From Mesorhizobium sp. M9A.F.Ca.ET.002.03.1.2 (lineage in GTDB: Bacteria > Pseudomonadota > Alphaproteobacteria > Rhizobiales > Rhizobiaceae), in the NCBI RefSeq assembly GCF_003952365.1, contig NZ_CP034443.1, forward strand, positions 5,387,001 through 5,451,000: a stretch of DNA of 64,000 bases, written 5' to 3'. Shown piece after piece: positions 46,433 to 56,980 of the stretch. How positions within the stretch are numbered: position 1 is the first letter of the stretch; every line of letters begins with the position of its first letter. The notes under the pieces were generated by a model, which ran no database searches, was not told the origin of the DNA, and saw nothing but the letters and a program-made list of their open reading frames with translations. A program made the position numbers and the translations under genes.

Positions 46433-47323
46433 ATGACCGAAACCCTTCTCGTCACCGGCGCCTCCGGCCAGCTCGGCCGCGGCGTCATCCATCATCTGCT
46501 GGACACGCTCAAGGTTGCGCCCACGCGCATCATCGCCGCCACGCGCAATCCGGAAACCCTCGCCGACCTGGCGGCGCGCGGCGTCACCGTCAGGCAAGCT
46601 GATTTCAATGACACGGCGTCGCTCGTCGACGCATTCAACGGCGCCGACAGGGTCCTGATCATCTCGACCGGCGAGATCGACCTCGGGGGCAAGCGCCTCA
46701 AGCAGCATGAGACGGCGGTCGCCGCGGCCAAGGAGGCCGGCGTCTCGCATCTGCTCTACACCTCGATGCCCAATCCGGAGCCGGGATCGCCGGTCCTGTT
46801 TGCCGGCGACCATTACGGCACCGAGCAGGCGATCAAGGCGAGCGGCATCCCCTACACGATCTTCCGCAACGGCTGGTATCAGGAGAACCTGTTCATGTCG
46901 CTGCCGCACGCTATTGCCTCGGGATACTGGTATACAGCCGCGGGCGACGGCCGCATTGCCCATGGCGCCCGCGACGACATGGCCGCGGCGATCGCTGCCA
47001 GCCTCGCTTCCGGTTCGCGCGAAAGCAAGACCTACACGCTGACCGGCCCGCAGGCCTATACCGTTGCAGAGATCGCCGCCCTGGTGACCGAAGTCACCGG
47101 CAAGCCGCTTGAAGTCATCCAATTGCCGGACGAGGCCTTGACCGAAGGGGTGAAGGCAGCCGGCGTTCCCGAGGACTTCGCTCGCATCATCGTTTCCTTC
47201 GACGCCAACACGCGCTCCGGCCGTATCGGCATGGTGACAGATGCCATCGAGACGCTTTCAGGCAAAAAGCCGCAATCGCTGAAGCAATTCCTCGAAGCGA
47301 ACAAGGTGGCGCTCGCCGGCTGA
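46433..47323 (+). CDS. NmrA-like NAD(P)H-binding protein (quinone reductase QorB-like)
   Basis: A 296-aa atypical short-chain dehydrogenase. Rossmann motif VTGASGQLGRGVIHHL, then ATRNPETLADLAARGVTVRQADF, LYTSMPNPEPGSPVLFAG and FRNGWYQENL, all close to the QorB/azoreductase-like group. Likely reduces quinones or similar electrophiles with NADPH; the divergent HxlR regulator supports an inducible stress role. Confidence 0.85.
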   Translation: MTETLLVTGASGQLGRGVIHHLLDTLKVAPTRIIAATRNPETLADLAARGVTVRQADFNDTASLVDAFNGADRVLIISTGEIDLGGKRLKQHETAVAAAKEAGVSHLLYTSMPNPEPGSPVLFAGDHYGTEQAIKASGIPYTIFRNGWYQENLFMSLPHAIASGYWYTAAGDGRIAHGARDDMAAAIAASLASGSRESKTYTLTGPQAYTVAEIAALVTEVTGKPLEVIQLPDEALTEGVKAAGVPEDFARIIVSFDANTRSGRIGMVTDAIETLSGKKPQSLKQFLEANKVALAG

Positions 47324-47378
47324 AGGTTACGGAGAGTCTGACAAATGGCCGTGTCCTTCGACGGGCACGGCCTTTCGT

Positions 47379-49292
47379 CTAGATAGCCACCTGCGTTCCG
47401 ATCTCCACAACACGCCCGGTCGGGATCTGGAAATACTCGGTCGCATCCGCCGCCGTGCGCGCCAGTCCGATGAACAGCTTGTCCTGCCACACCGGCATGC
47501 CGGAGTTCGGCGACGCCTTGAGCGAGCGCCGCGACAGGAAGAAGGACGTCGTCATGATGTCGAACTTCCAGCCTTGCTTGCGGCAGATCGCCAGCGCACG
47601 CGGGATGTTGGGCTGCTCCATGTAGCCGAAGGTCAGCGTCACCCGCATGAACAACTCGTTGATCGTTTCCATCTTGACCCGATCGCTATCGGGCACGACG
47701 GGCTGCTGCGCCGTCACCACCGAGAGGATGACATTCTGTTCGTGCAGCACCTTGTAATGCTTCAGGCTGTGCATCAGCGCGGTCGGTGCGCTGAGTGGAT
47801 CGCTGGTCAGGAATACGGCCGTGCCGGACACCAGCTGCGGCTTCTTCTTCAACAAATTGCCGGCAAGGAAATCGAGCGGAATCTCGTTCCTGCGTGTCTT
47901 GTCGAACAGGTAGCGGCTCCCGCGTATCCAGGTCCCCATGATCAGCCCCATGATGCAGGCAACAGCGATCGAAACCCATCCGCCTTCCACGAATTTCACG
48001 GCATTTGCCAGGAAGAAGCCGGTATCTATCGTGCCAAAGAGCAGCGCGAGCGCCGCGGCGAGTGCGGCCTGCCATTTCCATTGCCACCGCATCACCACGA
48101 ATAGCAGAATAGTCGTCATCAGCATCTCGCCTGTAACCGAAATTCCATAAGCGGAAGCCAAAGAGCTCGAACTGCCGAAGCCGACGACCAGCAGCATCAC
48201 GCCGAGCGCGAGAATGAGGTTCACGCGCGGCATGTAAATTTGGCCGAGTTGCATCTCGGACGTATGCTGAACCTCGATTCTGGGCAGAAGATTGAGCTGC
48301 ACCGCCTGCCGGGTCAGCGAAAACGCCCCGGAGATAACAGCTTGACTGGCGATGACGGTCGCTGCTGTTGCGAGCGCGACCATCGGTATCAGTGCCCAAT
48401 CTGGCAGCATCTGGAAAAACGGGTTGTTGGGCAGCCCACCGTGAGCAAGAACGAATGCGCCTTGCCCGAAATAGCTGAGTAGCAAGCAGGGGAAGACGAT
48501 CCAGAACCAGGCGAGCACGATTGGACGGCGACCGAAGTGGCCGAGATCGACGTAAAGCGCTTCAGCACCGGTGACTGCCAGAAAAACCGCGCCGACTGTA
48601 AGAAATGCGCCCGTTTTGGCTTCGGCAAGGTAGACGACCGCATAATAGGGGTTGATTGCCAAAAGCACCGAGGGATCGTCAAGGATGTGCAGCAATCCGG
48701 CAATGCCGATCGCCAGAAACCAAAGCCCCGTCACCGGCCCGAAAACGGAAGCCACTCTACCGGTCCCGAAGCGCTGCACGGCAAACAAGATGGCGAGAAT
48801 CACCAATGTGATGGGAACCACGTACGGATCGAACGCCGGGGTCGCTACGCTCAGGCCTTCCACCGCTGAAAGCACCGAGATGGCAGGCGTTATGATCGCG
48901 TCGCCGAAAAACAGTGCGGCTCCGCAGAGACCAATGCCAAGAATGATGCTGGAACCAGCCGGATAAGCTTTCCGGGCCAGCGCCATAAGCGACAGCGTAC
49001 CGCCTTCACCCTTGTTATCCGCCCGAAGCACGAAGGCGACATATTTTATTGTCACGATAATCGTTAACGCCCAGACGATCAGCGACAGAACGCCCAGAAC
49101 GGCGCTGCGCGGATCGGTGCCGGACGAAGCATGCAGTGCTTCGCGAAGCGCATAGATCGGGCTGGTGCCGATGTCGCCGTAGACAACGCCCAGCGCGCCC
49201 AGCATCAAGACCTTGGTGCTGTGCTGTTCGACCTCAGGGTGGCTTGATTGTTCGACGGGTTCTGCCTCACTACCGGCGTTGGTAAGGGCCAT
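47379..49292 (-). CDS. kup: Potassium uptake protein, Kup family
   Basis: A 637-aa K+/H+ symporter. About twelve membrane spans; family signatures [36 protein letters not shown] text [39 protein letters not shown] and a C-terminal cytoplasmic domain. The ATG at 49292 (MALTNAGSE) has GGAG eight bases upstream; a GTG three codons earlier (49301) is too close to it. Confidence 0.95.
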   Translation of the reverse strand: MALTNAGSEAEPVEQSSHPEVEQHSTKVLMLGALGVVYGDIGTSPIYALREALHASSGTDPRSAVLGVLSLIVWALTIIVTIKYVAFVLRADNKGEGGTLSLMALARKAYPAGSSIILGIGLCGAALFFGDAIITPAISVLSAVEGLSVATPAFDPYVVPITLVILAILFAVQRFGTGRVASVFGPVTGLWFLAIGIAGLLHILDDPSVLLAINPYYAVVYLAEAKTGAFLTVGAVFLAVTGAEALYVDLGHFGRRPIVLAWFWIVFPCLLLSYFGQGAFVLAHGGLPNNPFFQMLPDWALIPMVALATAATVIASQAVISGAFSLTRQAVQLNLLPRIEVQHTSEMQLGQIYMPRVNLILALGVMLLVVGFGSSSSLASAYGISVTGEMLMTTILLFVVMRWQWKWQAALAAALALLFGTIDTGFFLANAVKFVEGGWVSIAVACIMGLIMGTWIRGSRYLFDKTRRNEIPLDFLAGNLLKKKPQLVSGTAVFLTSDPLSAPTALMHSLKHYKVLHEQNVILSVVTAQQPVVPDSDRVKMETINELFMRVTLTFGYMEQPNIPRALAICRKQGWKFDIMTTSFFLSRRSLKASPNSGMPVWQDKLFIGLARTAADATEYFQIPTGRVVEIGTQVAI

Positions 49293-49395
49293 AGGCGACA
49301 CTCCGATAAGCGGGCGGTGCTCTACGCTTGCTGCGATGCAATATCAAGTGCCCCAACGTGATGGCTGCCATGTCCGCAATGCCAGGCTTCCATCT

Positions 49396-50136
49396 CTACC
49401 ACCCACAGGCCTTCAGATATCTTTTGACCGTGCCGGCCATGCCATACTCCAACGCATCGGCTGTCAACCCATGTCCTATCGACACTTCGGCCAATGCCGG
49501 GATGCGCTTTGCCAGTGCCGGCAGGTTGCTCACCACCAGATCGTGGCCGGCATTGACCTGAAGTCCGGCGGCAAGCGCGGCGTCAGCGGTTTTTCCCAAT
49601 CTTTCCAGCTCTTTCTCCGCTTTTGCAGAATCGGAATGGTAGCTGCCATACGGACCCGTGTAGAGCTCGATCCGATCGGCGCCGGTGTCGCGCGCGGCCT
49701 TCACGCCCGCCGGGTCCGCGTCAGAAAACAATGACACGCGAAAGCCGCCTTTCTTCAGGCGCTTGACGATCGGTGTCAGGAACGCAGTCTCGGCGGCGAA
49801 GTTCCAGCCATGGTCCGATGTGGCCTGGGCAGGGTCGTCGGGCACCAGCGTCACTTGCTCCGGCTGGTGCTTTTCCACAAGCGCCAGGAATTCCTCGCTC
49901 GGATAGCCCTCGATGTTGAATTCAGCCTTGGGGAATTCGTCATCGATCAGCGCCCTGATCTCCGGCAGGTCGGAATGCCGGGTGTGCCGCTCATCGGGCC
50001 GCGGATGCACCGTCAGCCCATGCGCGCCGGCGGCCAGCGCCAGGCGCCCAAGCCCGATGACGCTTGGCCACGGCAGGTCGCGCCGGTTGCGCAGCATGGC
50101 GATGGCATTGAGATTGACGGAGAGCTTTGCGGGCAT
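49396..50136 (-). CDS. pdxJ: Pyridoxine 5'-phosphate synthase
   Basis: PdxJ condenses 3-amino-2-oxopropyl phosphate with deoxyxylulose phosphate to give pyridoxine 5'-phosphate (vitamin B6). The 246-aa TIM barrel has [64 protein letters not shown] and [11 protein letters not shown]...EVSIGHGL. Start at 50136 ([10 protein letters not shown]); an in-frame ATG at 50169 would add 11 residues. Confidence 0.94.
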   Translation of the reverse strand: MPAKLSVNLNAIAMLRNRRDLPWPSVIGLGRLALAAGAHGLTVHPRPDERHTRHSDLPEIRALIDDEFPKAEFNIEGYPSEEFLALVEKHQPEQVTLVPDDPAQATSDHGWNFAAETAFLTPIVKRLKKGGFRVSLFSDADPAGVKAARDTGADRIELYTGPYGSYHSDSAKAEKELERLGKTADAALAAGLQVNAGHDLVVSNLPALAKRIPALAEVSIGHGLTADALEYGMAGTVKRYLKACGW

Positions 50137-50250
50137 GGCTTCTCGGGTTCCGGATGTATTTGCGGCCATCTATACCGCCTTTGGCGGGAACAGACAGGGG
50201 GTTTTCGGTGTTCCAGAAGGGCGGATAATGTCCAGCAAGAGGAAGCCCCT

Positions 50251-50655
50251 GTGAATTATCTTGAAGAAGTGCCGGCGGTTCGCCGCATCGACACCGACCG
50301 CGACGACCTTTTTGCCATCGACGTCGTCGGCCATGTCATGGCGGCCGACGCGGAAAACCTGTTCGGATTGCTGGAGGCGGCTTATGCGCTGCACCCGAAA
50401 ATCGACGTGCTGGTGCGCCTGATCGACCATGAAGGCGTCGATTGGGCCGATGTGTCGGACGAAACGCTCGAACAGGGCACGGCCCATGCCGTGGAGCATG
50501 TCGGCCGCTGCGCGGCGGTCGGCGAGCCGAACTGGGTGCCCGACGCGCAGGGTTTGCTGCCTGCTTCGTTGCCCGTCGAACTCAGGCATTTCGAGAGCGA
50601 GGATGAAGCGGCCGCCTGGGAATGGCTCAACGCCAGGCCGATTGTCCCGCGGTAA
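50251..50655 (+). CDS. SpoIIAA-like (STAS-related) protein
   Basis: A 134-aa protein from a GTG start preceded by AGAGGAAG. Text such as DLFAIDVVGHVMAADAENLFGLLEAA, IDVLVRLIDHEGVDWADVS and RHFESEDEAAAWEWL is typical of the SpoIIAA-like family, small soluble proteins of unclear role that may bind lipids. The last segment, with the conserved FxxxxxxxAxxWL pattern, is intact. Confidence 0.75.
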   Translation: MNYLEEVPAVRRIDTDRDDLFAIDVVGHVMAADAENLFGLLEAAYALHPKIDVLVRLIDHEGVDWADVSDETLEQGTAHAVEHVGRCAAVGEPNWVPDAQGLLPASLPVELRHFESEDEAAAWEWLNARPIVPR

Positions 50656-50664
50656 CGCAGCGGC

Positions 50665-51792
50665 CTACCTGACAATCGTCAGCCGTTCGGCCGCGCGCGT
50701 GATCGCGGTGTAGAGCCAGCGCTGGCGGGTTTCCTTGAACGCCCAGCTTTCGTCAAAGAGCACGATCTCGTTCCACTGCGACCCCTGCGCCTTGTGCACG
50801 GTAAGCGCGTAGCCGTAGTCGAAATCGTCGAAGCGCTTTTTCTGCTGCCAGGGAATGTCGGCGTCCGGATCCTCGAACGCCGCCTTGAGCAGCTTGATCT
50901 TGGCCACGCCGCGGTCCGGATCGTCCTCCTCCGGTGAGACCAGCAAATTGATGCCGGGCTTCACGGTCTCGCGCGACGAGGTCATCACCTTCCACAGCGA
51001 GCCGTTGAGCAGCCCCTTTGCTGGGTCGTTACGCAGGCAGACAAGCTTGTCGCCGGCCTGCGGATAGTCGGCATTGAACCCCTTCAGCTCGCGCAGCCGC
51101 TGGTTATAGCGACGCCGCGTCCTGTTGGTGCCGACCAGCACCTGGTCCGCCTTCAGCACCAGTTCCTGAGTGACGTCTTCCTTGCCGATCACCTGCGCCG
51201 TGCCGTAGTCGCCGCGCATGAATTCGCGCCCCTCGCGCACGTCCAGCGCCAGCCGGATGATCGGGTTGTCGCGCGCCTGCCGGTGGATTTCGGTAAGTAG
51301 GATATCCGGCTCATGGTCGGTGAAGAAGCCGCCTCCCGAGATCGGCGGCAACTGACCGGGATCGCCGAGAACAAGGATCGGCGTGCCGAAACTCATCAGG
51401 TCGCGGCCAAGCTGTTCATCGACCATCGAGCATTCGTCGATGACCACCAGTTTCGCTCGCGAGATCGGGCTTTGCCGGTTGAGCGAAAAGGTCGGCGACA
51501 TCGAGGTCTTGCCGGTCACCTCGTCCGCTACCGATTCCTCGCCCTTCGGCCGGTAGATCAGCGAATGGATGGTACGGGCATTGACCGCGCCCTTGGAACG
51601 CAGCACCTGCGCCGCCTTACCGGTGAAGGCTGCGAACTGCACCTGGCCGTCGACATGCTCGGCGAAGTAGCGCGCCAGCGTCGTCTTGCCGGTGCCGGCA
51701 TAGCCGAATAGCCGAAAGAGCTGCGGCCGGCCTGTCTTGAGCCAGTTGGCGACCGCTTTCAGCGCATCGTCCTGTTGAGGAGAGAATTCCAT
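50665..51792 (-). CDS. RecD-like ATP-dependent DNA helicase (AAA_30 / UvrD_C_2)
   Basis: A 375-aa superfamily 1B helicase. Walker A LFGYAGTGKTTLARYF, motif Ia AFTGKAAQVLRSKG, Walker B KLVVIDECSMVDEQL, motif III VLGDPGQLPPISGGGFF, then the C-terminal motif V/VI region GYALTVHKAQGSQW and WLYTAITRAAERLTI. It is shorter than RecD2 and lacks its N-terminal domains. Start at 51792 (MEFSPQQDDAL). It probably acts in repair or on replication intermediates. Confidence 0.88.
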   Translation of the reverse strand: MEFSPQQDDALKAVANWLKTGRPQLFRLFGYAGTGKTTLARYFAEHVDGQVQFAAFTGKAAQVLRSKGAVNARTIHSLIYRPKGEESVADEVTGKTSMSPTFSLNRQSPISRAKLVVIDECSMVDEQLGRDLMSFGTPILVLGDPGQLPPISGGGFFTDHEPDILLTEIHRQARDNPIIRLALDVREGREFMRGDYGTAQVIGKEDVTQELVLKADQVLVGTNRTRRRYNQRLRELKGFNADYPQAGDKLVCLRNDPAKGLLNGSLWKVMTSSRETVKPGINLLVSPEEDDPDRGVAKIKLLKAAFEDPDADIPWQQKKRFDDFDYGYALTVHKAQGSQWNEIVLFDESWAFKETRQRWLYTAITRAAERLTIVR

Positions 51793-51959
51793 CAGCGCGA
51801 GAGACCGGATTCGCGAGGGAAAGACAAGGTCGGCCGTCACCATCGATGCTATCGTTCGCACAATGGCACCGCGATAAATCAGGCTATCAGGCAAGGATCG
51901 GAACGTAAAGAGAACAAAGGATCGTCTCGACCCGACCTATCCGGTCTGGCCGCCACGGC

Positions 51960-52346
51960 CTATCGGGTATGGCCGCCACGACCTTCGGTCGGGCTGGGAT
52001 CGTTCTCCAGCAGGATCGGCTTGCCGTGGGGTGTTGCATGCGCGGCGCGTTCCCAGGCAGCGGCGAGCGCATCGACGTCGCCCTTGCCGGCAACGCCCTT
52101 CGCCGACAGCACCTTTTCCAGCGCCGCGAGCCAGTGCTCGTAATAGTCATCGCCGTCGCTCGCGGCACCCGGCTTCTTGACCTCGGCGGACAAGGCGTCG
52201 GCCCATTCGCTCCAGGAAAACAGGCCCTTGTCGTGAAGCGCGACCGTCATGGCGAAGGCTGCCGCTTGCCATGGCTCGGCGAAAACCGGCGCATCGACGC
52301 CCGCCGGCAGCGTGGCGGTGACTGACTTCGCCTCACGCCGGTTCAA
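51960..52346 (-). CDS. Nitrile hydratase accessory protein
   Basis: A 128-aa protein related to the N-terminal part of the nitrile hydratase beta subunit; for cobalt enzymes such proteins help insert the metal. Signatures: PVFAEPWQAAAFAMTVALHDKGLFSWSEWADAL and DDYYEHWLAALEKVL. It starts at a TTG that overlaps the 3' end of the beta-subunit gene by 14 bases. The stop lies in an imperfect tandem duplication (TCCGGTCTGGCCGCCACGG / TCGGGTATGGCCGCCACGA, 51938-51983). Confidence 0.85.
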   Translation of the reverse strand: MNRREAKSVTATLPAGVDAPVFAEPWQAAAFAMTVALHDKGLFSWSEWADALSAEVKKPGAASDGDDYYEHWLAALEKVLSAKGVAGKGDVDALAAAWERAAHATPHGKPILLENDPSPTEGRGGHTR

Positions 52347-52992
52347 GATAGCTCTCCCAGGCGTCGATCGAGACGGTCAGCGTCGGGTCGGCGCCCTCGC
52401 CCCAGATCTCCGCGCCGTCGAAGACCACCGTATAGACCCATTGCGGGTTCTCGCCCTGGCCGTGCGCGTTGGTATCGGGGAAGACAAAACCATCACGTAC
52501 CGCCTCGACGAGGGCTTGCTTGCCGCGTGCATAGCGCGGCAGCCTTGTGTGGCCGGTCGGATGGAAATTCTTCGTCCGCACGAGGTCGCCCGCCGCAAAT
52601 CGCGCCGGCGTGGCAATCGGCCGGTCGCAAGGACCGCCCTTCGCCAGCACCGCTGGAACATTCTCCGCCATGAGCACTCTCTTGGGCGTCGCCGCTGGAT
52701 CGACCGCCCTGCCCGCGGCCAGATCGCGATCGCTGACGAAGCCGTGCCGCTTCAGCAAGGTTTCCAGCGCCTTGATCCAGATCTCATAATAACTCGAGGC
52801 ATAATAGTCGGCGGGATGCAGCGATTCGCGCGCACGCCGGCTCTCGTCGATGTTCCAGGCGCCCATCGCACCGGCGCACAGCGTCACGCCCAGCGCCCGT
52901 CTTTCCCACGCGGCATGGAAATAGGGTTCGTCCTTTTCGGGCGCGACCGGCCCGAATCCCATCTGCCCGCCAAGATCATGCGGCCCGTTCAT
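52333..52992 (-). CDS. nthB: Nitrile hydratase subunit beta
   Basis: A 219-aa beta subunit. It begins [16 protein letters not shown], the family's start, and has [13 protein letters not shown], then the C-terminal SH3-like domain [27 protein letters not shown]. The alpha-beta pair hydrates nitriles to amides. Start overlaps the alpha gene stop (ATGA). Confidence 0.95.
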   Translation of the reverse strand: MNGPHDLGGQMGFGPVAPEKDEPYFHAAWERRALGVTLCAGAMGAWNIDESRRARESLHPADYYASSYYEIWIKALETLLKRHGFVSDRDLAAGRAVDPAATPKRVLMAENVPAVLAKGGPCDRPIATPARFAAGDLVRTKNFHPTGHTRLPRYARGKQALVEAVRDGFVFPDTNAHGQGENPQWVYTVVFDGAEIWGEGADPTLTVSIDAWESYLEPA

Positions 52993-53594
52993 GCCGGCTC
53001 TCCCGCCAAAGCGGTGCCGATCATCGCGTCACGGCTCACCAGACCGGCCAGCCGCTCCTCGTTCCAGCCATCCGTGCCCTCGGGTCGCATCGGCACAACG
53101 AGATAACGTAGCTCGGCGGTAGAATCCCAAACGCGGATTTTTGTCGTCTCAGGCAGCGTCAGCCCGAATTCCTCCAGCACGCCGCGCGGATCAATCACCG
53201 CGCGCGAGCGATAGGGCGGCGCCTTGTACCAAACCGGCGGCAGGCCGAGCACCGACCACGGATAGCAGGAGCACAGCGTGCAGACGACGAGGTTGTGCGT
53301 GTCCGCTGTGTTGAACACCGCCCGCATATGCTCGCCCTGCCGGCCGGTATAGCCGAGCGAACCGATCGCCGCCGTCGCGTCGCGTTTCAGCCAGGCGGCG
53401 AAGTCCGGATCGACCCACGCCTTCGTCACCACCTTGGCGCCGTTGCGCGGGCCGATTTTCGTCTCGTAGGTGTCGACGATCACGTCGATCGCCGCCGGAT
53501 CGATCAGCCCTTTTTGAGTCAGGATCGTCTCAAGCGCCCGCACCCGGGCGGCAAAAGGATCGAGTTCATTGTCGTGGTCATGATCATGGGACAT
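52989..53594 (-). CDS. nthA: Nitrile hydratase subunit alpha, cobalt type
   Basis: A 201-aa alpha subunit with the metal claw [10 protein letters not shown] near residue 108. CTLCSC with Thr is the non-corrin cobalt form, while Fe enzymes have CSLCSC; the middle cysteines are expected to be oxidised. The N-terminus ([12 protein letters not shown]) is His/Asp rich and could bind metal. First gene of an alpha-beta-accessory operon. With the nearby B12 locus it makes two cobalt-using systems in this window, but no cobalt transporter is present here. Confidence 0.95.
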   Translation of the reverse strand: MSHDHDHDNELDPFAARVRALETILTQKGLIDPAAIDVIVDTYETKIGPRNGAKVVTKAWVDPDFAAWLKRDATAAIGSLGYTGRQGEHMRAVFNTADTHNLVVCTLCSCYPWSVLGLPPVWYKAPPYRSRAVIDPRGVLEEFGLTLPETTKIRVWDSTAELRYLVVPMRPEGTDGWNEERLAGLVSRDAMIGTALAGEPA

Positions 53595-53659
53595 GGCGTC
53601 AAATTACGATCGCAAACCCTCGGCCGCAAGCGCAACGGCATGGACCCAAAACCCGGCAG

Positions 53660-54256
53660 CTATCGCAGCATCGGCCATAGCGTCGCCGCCAGCAGCACGC
53701 CCATGGCGATGTTGAACCATTTCAGCCGCACCGGATCCGACAGAAAACCGCGCAGTGCCGTACCAAAACCTGCCCAGGTGGACACGCTCGGCAGGTTGAC
53801 GATCGCGAACGCGGTCGAGATCAGCGCCACCGACAGAAACGGATACTCCGGATCGGTGTAGACGGCCATGGCGGTGATCGCCATCACCCACGCCTTGGGA
53901 TTGACCCATTGGAATGCCGCCGCATCGATGAAACGCATCGGTCGCGCCTTGGTCTCGCCCTTACCGCTGAACGAACGCGACATGGCGATCTTCCAGGCGA
54001 GATAGAGCAGGTAAGCGCCGCCCGCGATCTTCAAGCCGGTGTGGAGAACCGGAAATGCCGTCAGCACGGCGCCCAGACCGAAGCCGACGGCAAGCAACAG
54101 CACGAGAAAGCCGACGCTGATGCCGAACATATGCGGAATGGTTTTGGCGAAGCCGAAATTCACGCCGGAAGCCAGAAGCATGAAATTGTTCGGACCCGGC
54201 GTGATCGAGGTCACGAAGGCATAGACCAGCAGGGCGAAGAATGCGTCGAGGGTCAT
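53660..54256 (-). CDS. LysE family exporter
   Basis: A 198-aa inner-membrane protein with six hydrophobic helices and the signature SITPGPNNFMLLASGVNFG near residue 20, plus FQWVNPKAWVMAITAM. LysE/RhtB proteins export amino acids or related compounds. The substrate is unknown. It reads in the same direction as the nitrile hydratase genes but with a 65-bp gap. Confidence 0.9.
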   Translation of the reverse strand: MTLDAFFALLVYAFVTSITPGPNNFMLLASGVNFGFAKTIPHMFGISVGFLVLLLAVGFGLGAVLTAFPVLHTGLKIAGGAYLLYLAWKIAMSRSFSGKGETKARPMRFIDAAAFQWVNPKAWVMAITAMAVYTDPEYPFLSVALISTAFAIVNLPSVSTWAGFGTALRGFLSDPVRLKWFNIAMGVLLAATLWPMLR

Positions 54257-54406
54257 GGCTTCCTTCCAATCAAGTCAGCATTATTGCCCTTTTATGCCAG
54301 GCGTACAGAAGCCATCCTAGGGCGGCAGCCGGGCCAGACGATCAGGATTGCAAAGCGACAGAACGGATACAGGCGGCGCCAGAGCATCGGCCCCAAGCGC
54401 CGGATG

Positions 54407-54979
54407 CTACATCCCCTGCGGGCCGCGGTTCAGCGCCGCCACGCCGGTGCGGCAGATTTCGACCAGGCCGAGCGGCTTCATGATGGCGATGAACTGGTCG
54501 AGCTTGGAGCCCTTGCCGGTGATCTCGAAGATGAAATGCTCGGTATTGGCGTCGATGACGCTGGCGCGGAAGGCGTCGGCCAGCCTCAGCGCCTCGACGC
54601 GGGCTTCGCCGGTGCCGGCCACTTTCACCAGCGCCAGTTCCCGCTCCAGCGGCCGTTCCTGGCCGAGTTCGTGCGAACGCACGGTGAGATCGACGACACG
54701 GTGCACCGGCACGATGCGCTCGAGCTGGTGCTTGATCTGCTCCAGCACATGCGGTGTGCCGCGCGTCACGATGGTGATGCGCGACAGATGCTTCTCATGC
54801 TCGGTTTCGGAGACTGTCAGGCTCTCGATATTGTAGCCGCGTCCGGAAAACAGGCCGATGACCCGGGCAAGCACGCCCGGCTCATTGTCGACCAGCACGG
54901 AAAGCGTGTGATTCTCGGGCTTTTCCGTCTCCTTGGCGATGAAATAGGCGGAGCCGGTGGGCTGAAGCTGTGCGTTCAT
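54407..54979 (-). CDS. ilvH: Acetolactate synthase small (regulatory) subunit
   Basis: A 190-aa regulatory subunit with an N-terminal ACT domain (HTLSVLVDNEPGVLARVIGLFSGRGYNI), which gives valine feedback inhibition, and the C-terminal IlvH domain (ALVKVAGTGEARVEAL, KLDQFIAIMKPLGLVEI). It follows ilvI by 85 bp on the same strand. Confidence 0.95.
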   Translation of the reverse strand: MNAQLQPTGSAYFIAKETEKPENHTLSVLVDNEPGVLARVIGLFSGRGYNIESLTVSETEHEKHLSRITIVTRGTPHVLEQIKHQLERIVPVHRVVDLTVRSHELGQERPLERELALVKVAGTGEARVEALRLADAFRASVIDANTEHFIFEITGKGSKLDQFIAIMKPLGLVEICRTGVAALNRGPQGM

Positions 54980-55064
54980 GACATGATTCTCGATTTCAAA
55001 CTCTTGGCGCTAATTCTCTGTTTCCGCACGGCTTCTCCCGACAAGCCCTGCCTCGGCTGGCGCG

Positions 55065-56861
55065 TTACACCAGTTCCCTGCCCTTGGCGTCGATGGCGTT
55101 GGCCACCGCCTCGTCCGTCGCCTCGTCCGGCAGAAGCATTTCGTTGTGCGCCTTGCCCGACGGGATCATCGGGAAGCAGTTGGCAAGCGTCGCCACGCGG
55201 CAGTCGAAGATCACCGGCTTCTTCACCGAAATCATCTCCTTGATCGCGTCGTCCAGCTCGTCCGGCTTCTCGCAGCGAATGCCGTGGCCGCCATAGGCTT
55301 CGGCGAGCTTGACGAAATCCGGCATCGCCTCGGTGTAGGAATGCGACAGCCGGTTGCCGTGCAGAAGCTGCTGCCACTGCCGCACCATGCCCATATACTG
55401 GTTGTTGAGGATGAAGATCTTGATCGGCGCTTCGTGCTGCACCGCCGCGCTCATCTCTTGCATCGTCATCTGCACCGAGGCGTCGCCGGCAATGTCGATG
55501 ACCAGCGCATCCGGATGCGCGATCTGCACGCCGAGCGCCGCCGGCAGACCGTAGCCCATCGTGCCGAGCCCACCGGAAGTCATCCAGCGGTTCGGCTTCT
55601 CGAAATGATAGTGTTGCGCCGCCCACATCTGGTGCTGGCCGACCTCGGTGGTGATGTAGGTGTCCAGGTCCTTGGTCAGCGCGTAGAGCCGCTGGATAGC
55701 GTATTGCGGCATGATCACGTCGTGATTCATCTTGTAGGCAAGCGAATCCCGCGCGCGCCATTTCGCGATCTGCTCCCACCACGGGTGCAGCGCCTTCTTG
55801 TCGGCCCTGGCGGTCGCCCGCCACAGCCGCACCAGATCCTCCAGCACCCGGCCGACATCGCCAAGGATCGGCACATCGGTATGGACGTTCTTGTTGATCG
55901 ACGACGGATCGATGTCGATATGGATCTTCTTCGAGTTCGGCGAGAACGCGGTGAGCCGGCCGGTGATGCGGTCATCGAAGCGCGCGCCGATGCAGACCAT
56001 GACGTCGCAATCGTGCATCGCCATGTTGGCCTCATAGGTGCCGTGCATGCCGAGCATGCCCATCCAGTTCTTGCCCGACGCCGGATAGGCGCCAAGGCCC
56101 ATCAGCGTCGAGGTGATCGGGAAGCCGGTGAGGTCGACCAGCTCGCGCAGCAAATGGCTGGCCTCCGGGCCGGAGTTGATGACGCCGCCGCCCGTATAGA
56201 GGATCGGCCTTTTGGCGCCGGCCATCAGTTCGACCGCTGCCTTGATCTTCTCCAGATCGCCCTGGACCTTCGGCTGGTAGCTCGTGCGCGGCGCCGTCTG
56301 TGGCGGCACATAGGTGCCCTTGGCGAACTGCACGTCCTTCGGGATATCGACGACGACCGGGCCGGGTCGCCCGGTGGTCGCGACATGGAAGGCCTCGTGG
56401 ATGATTGCCGCGAGCTCGTTGACGTCCTTGACCAGCCAGTTGTGCTTGGTGCAGGGGCGCGTGATGCCGACCGTGTCGCACTCCTGGAAAGCATCCGAGC
56501 CGATCAGCGAGGTCGGTACCTGACCGGTCAGGCAGACCAGCGGGATCGAATCCATCAGCGCATCCTGCAAGGGCGTCACCGCGTTGGTGGCGCCCGGCCC
56601 CGAGGTCACCAGCATGACGCCGGCCTTGCCGGTCGAGCGCGCATAGCCCTCCGCCGCGTGGCCCGCGCCCTGCTCGTGACGGACGAGGATGTGCTCGACC
56701 TCCTCTTGTTGGAAGATTTCATCATAGATCGGGAGAACCGCGCCGCCCGGATAGCCGAAAACATGCTTGACGCCATTGTCCTTCAGCGCCTGCACCACCA
56801 TTTCGGCGCCGGTCATTTCCGTCCTTGGCATTTCGCGCCGCTCGTTCTGTCCACTGCTCAT
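55065..56861 (-). CDS. ilvI: Acetolactate synthase large (catalytic) subunit
   Basis: A 598-aa ThDP-dependent enzyme for the first common step of branched-chain amino acid synthesis. Motifs: VFGYPGGAVLPIYDEI with the catalytic Glu in VRHEQGAGHAAEGYA, SGPGATNAVTPLQDA, and the ThDP-binding GDASVQMTMQEMSAAVQHEAPIKIFILNN segment (read in part as GDASVQMTMQEM). The frame is open back through the attenuator, but the ATG at 56861 (MSSGQNERREMPR) is the first after the terminator hairpin. Confidence 0.95.
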   Translation of the reverse strand: MSSGQNERREMPRTEMTGAEMVVQALKDNGVKHVFGYPGGAVLPIYDEIFQQEEVEHILVRHEQGAGHAAEGYARSTGKAGVMLVTSGPGATNAVTPLQDALMDSIPLVCLTGQVPTSLIGSDAFQECDTVGITRPCTKHNWLVKDVNELAAIIHEAFHVATTGRPGPVVVDIPKDVQFAKGTYVPPQTAPRTSYQPKVQGDLEKIKAAVELMAGAKRPILYTGGGVINSGPEASHLLRELVDLTGFPITSTLMGLGAYPASGKNWMGMLGMHGTYEANMAMHDCDVMVCIGARFDDRITGRLTAFSPNSKKIHIDIDPSSINKNVHTDVPILGDVGRVLEDLVRLWRATARADKKALHPWWEQIAKWRARDSLAYKMNHDVIMPQYAIQRLYALTKDLDTYITTEVGQHQMWAAQHYHFEKPNRWMTSGGLGTMGYGLPAALGVQIAHPDALVIDIAGDASVQMTMQEMSAAVQHEAPIKIFILNNQYMGMVRQWQQLLHGNRLSHSYTEAMPDFVKLAEAYGGHGIRCEKPDELDDAIKEMISVKKPVIFDCRVATLANCFPMIPSGKAHNEMLLPDEATDEAVANAIDAKGRELV

Positions 56862-56924
56862 CGGTCTGGTCCCGTACTGTCCGCCATCGGCGATTGCTGG
56901 TCGTTTAGTCGTGTTTCGGGCAAT

Positions 56925-56947
56925 AAAAAAGGCCCCCGGGGGAGCCT
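56925..56947 (-). terminator. Attenuator terminator upstream of ilvI
   Basis: On the minus strand GGCTCCCCCGGGGGCC is followed by TTTTTT, a compact GC hairpin with a U-run. It lies 34 bp after the stop codon of the ilv leader peptide and 64 bp before the ilvI ATG. This is the arrangement of transcription attenuation. Confidence 0.85.
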
Positions 56948-56980
56948 GTGTCTTGCGCATGGGAGGTTTTCGCCCGGCGG

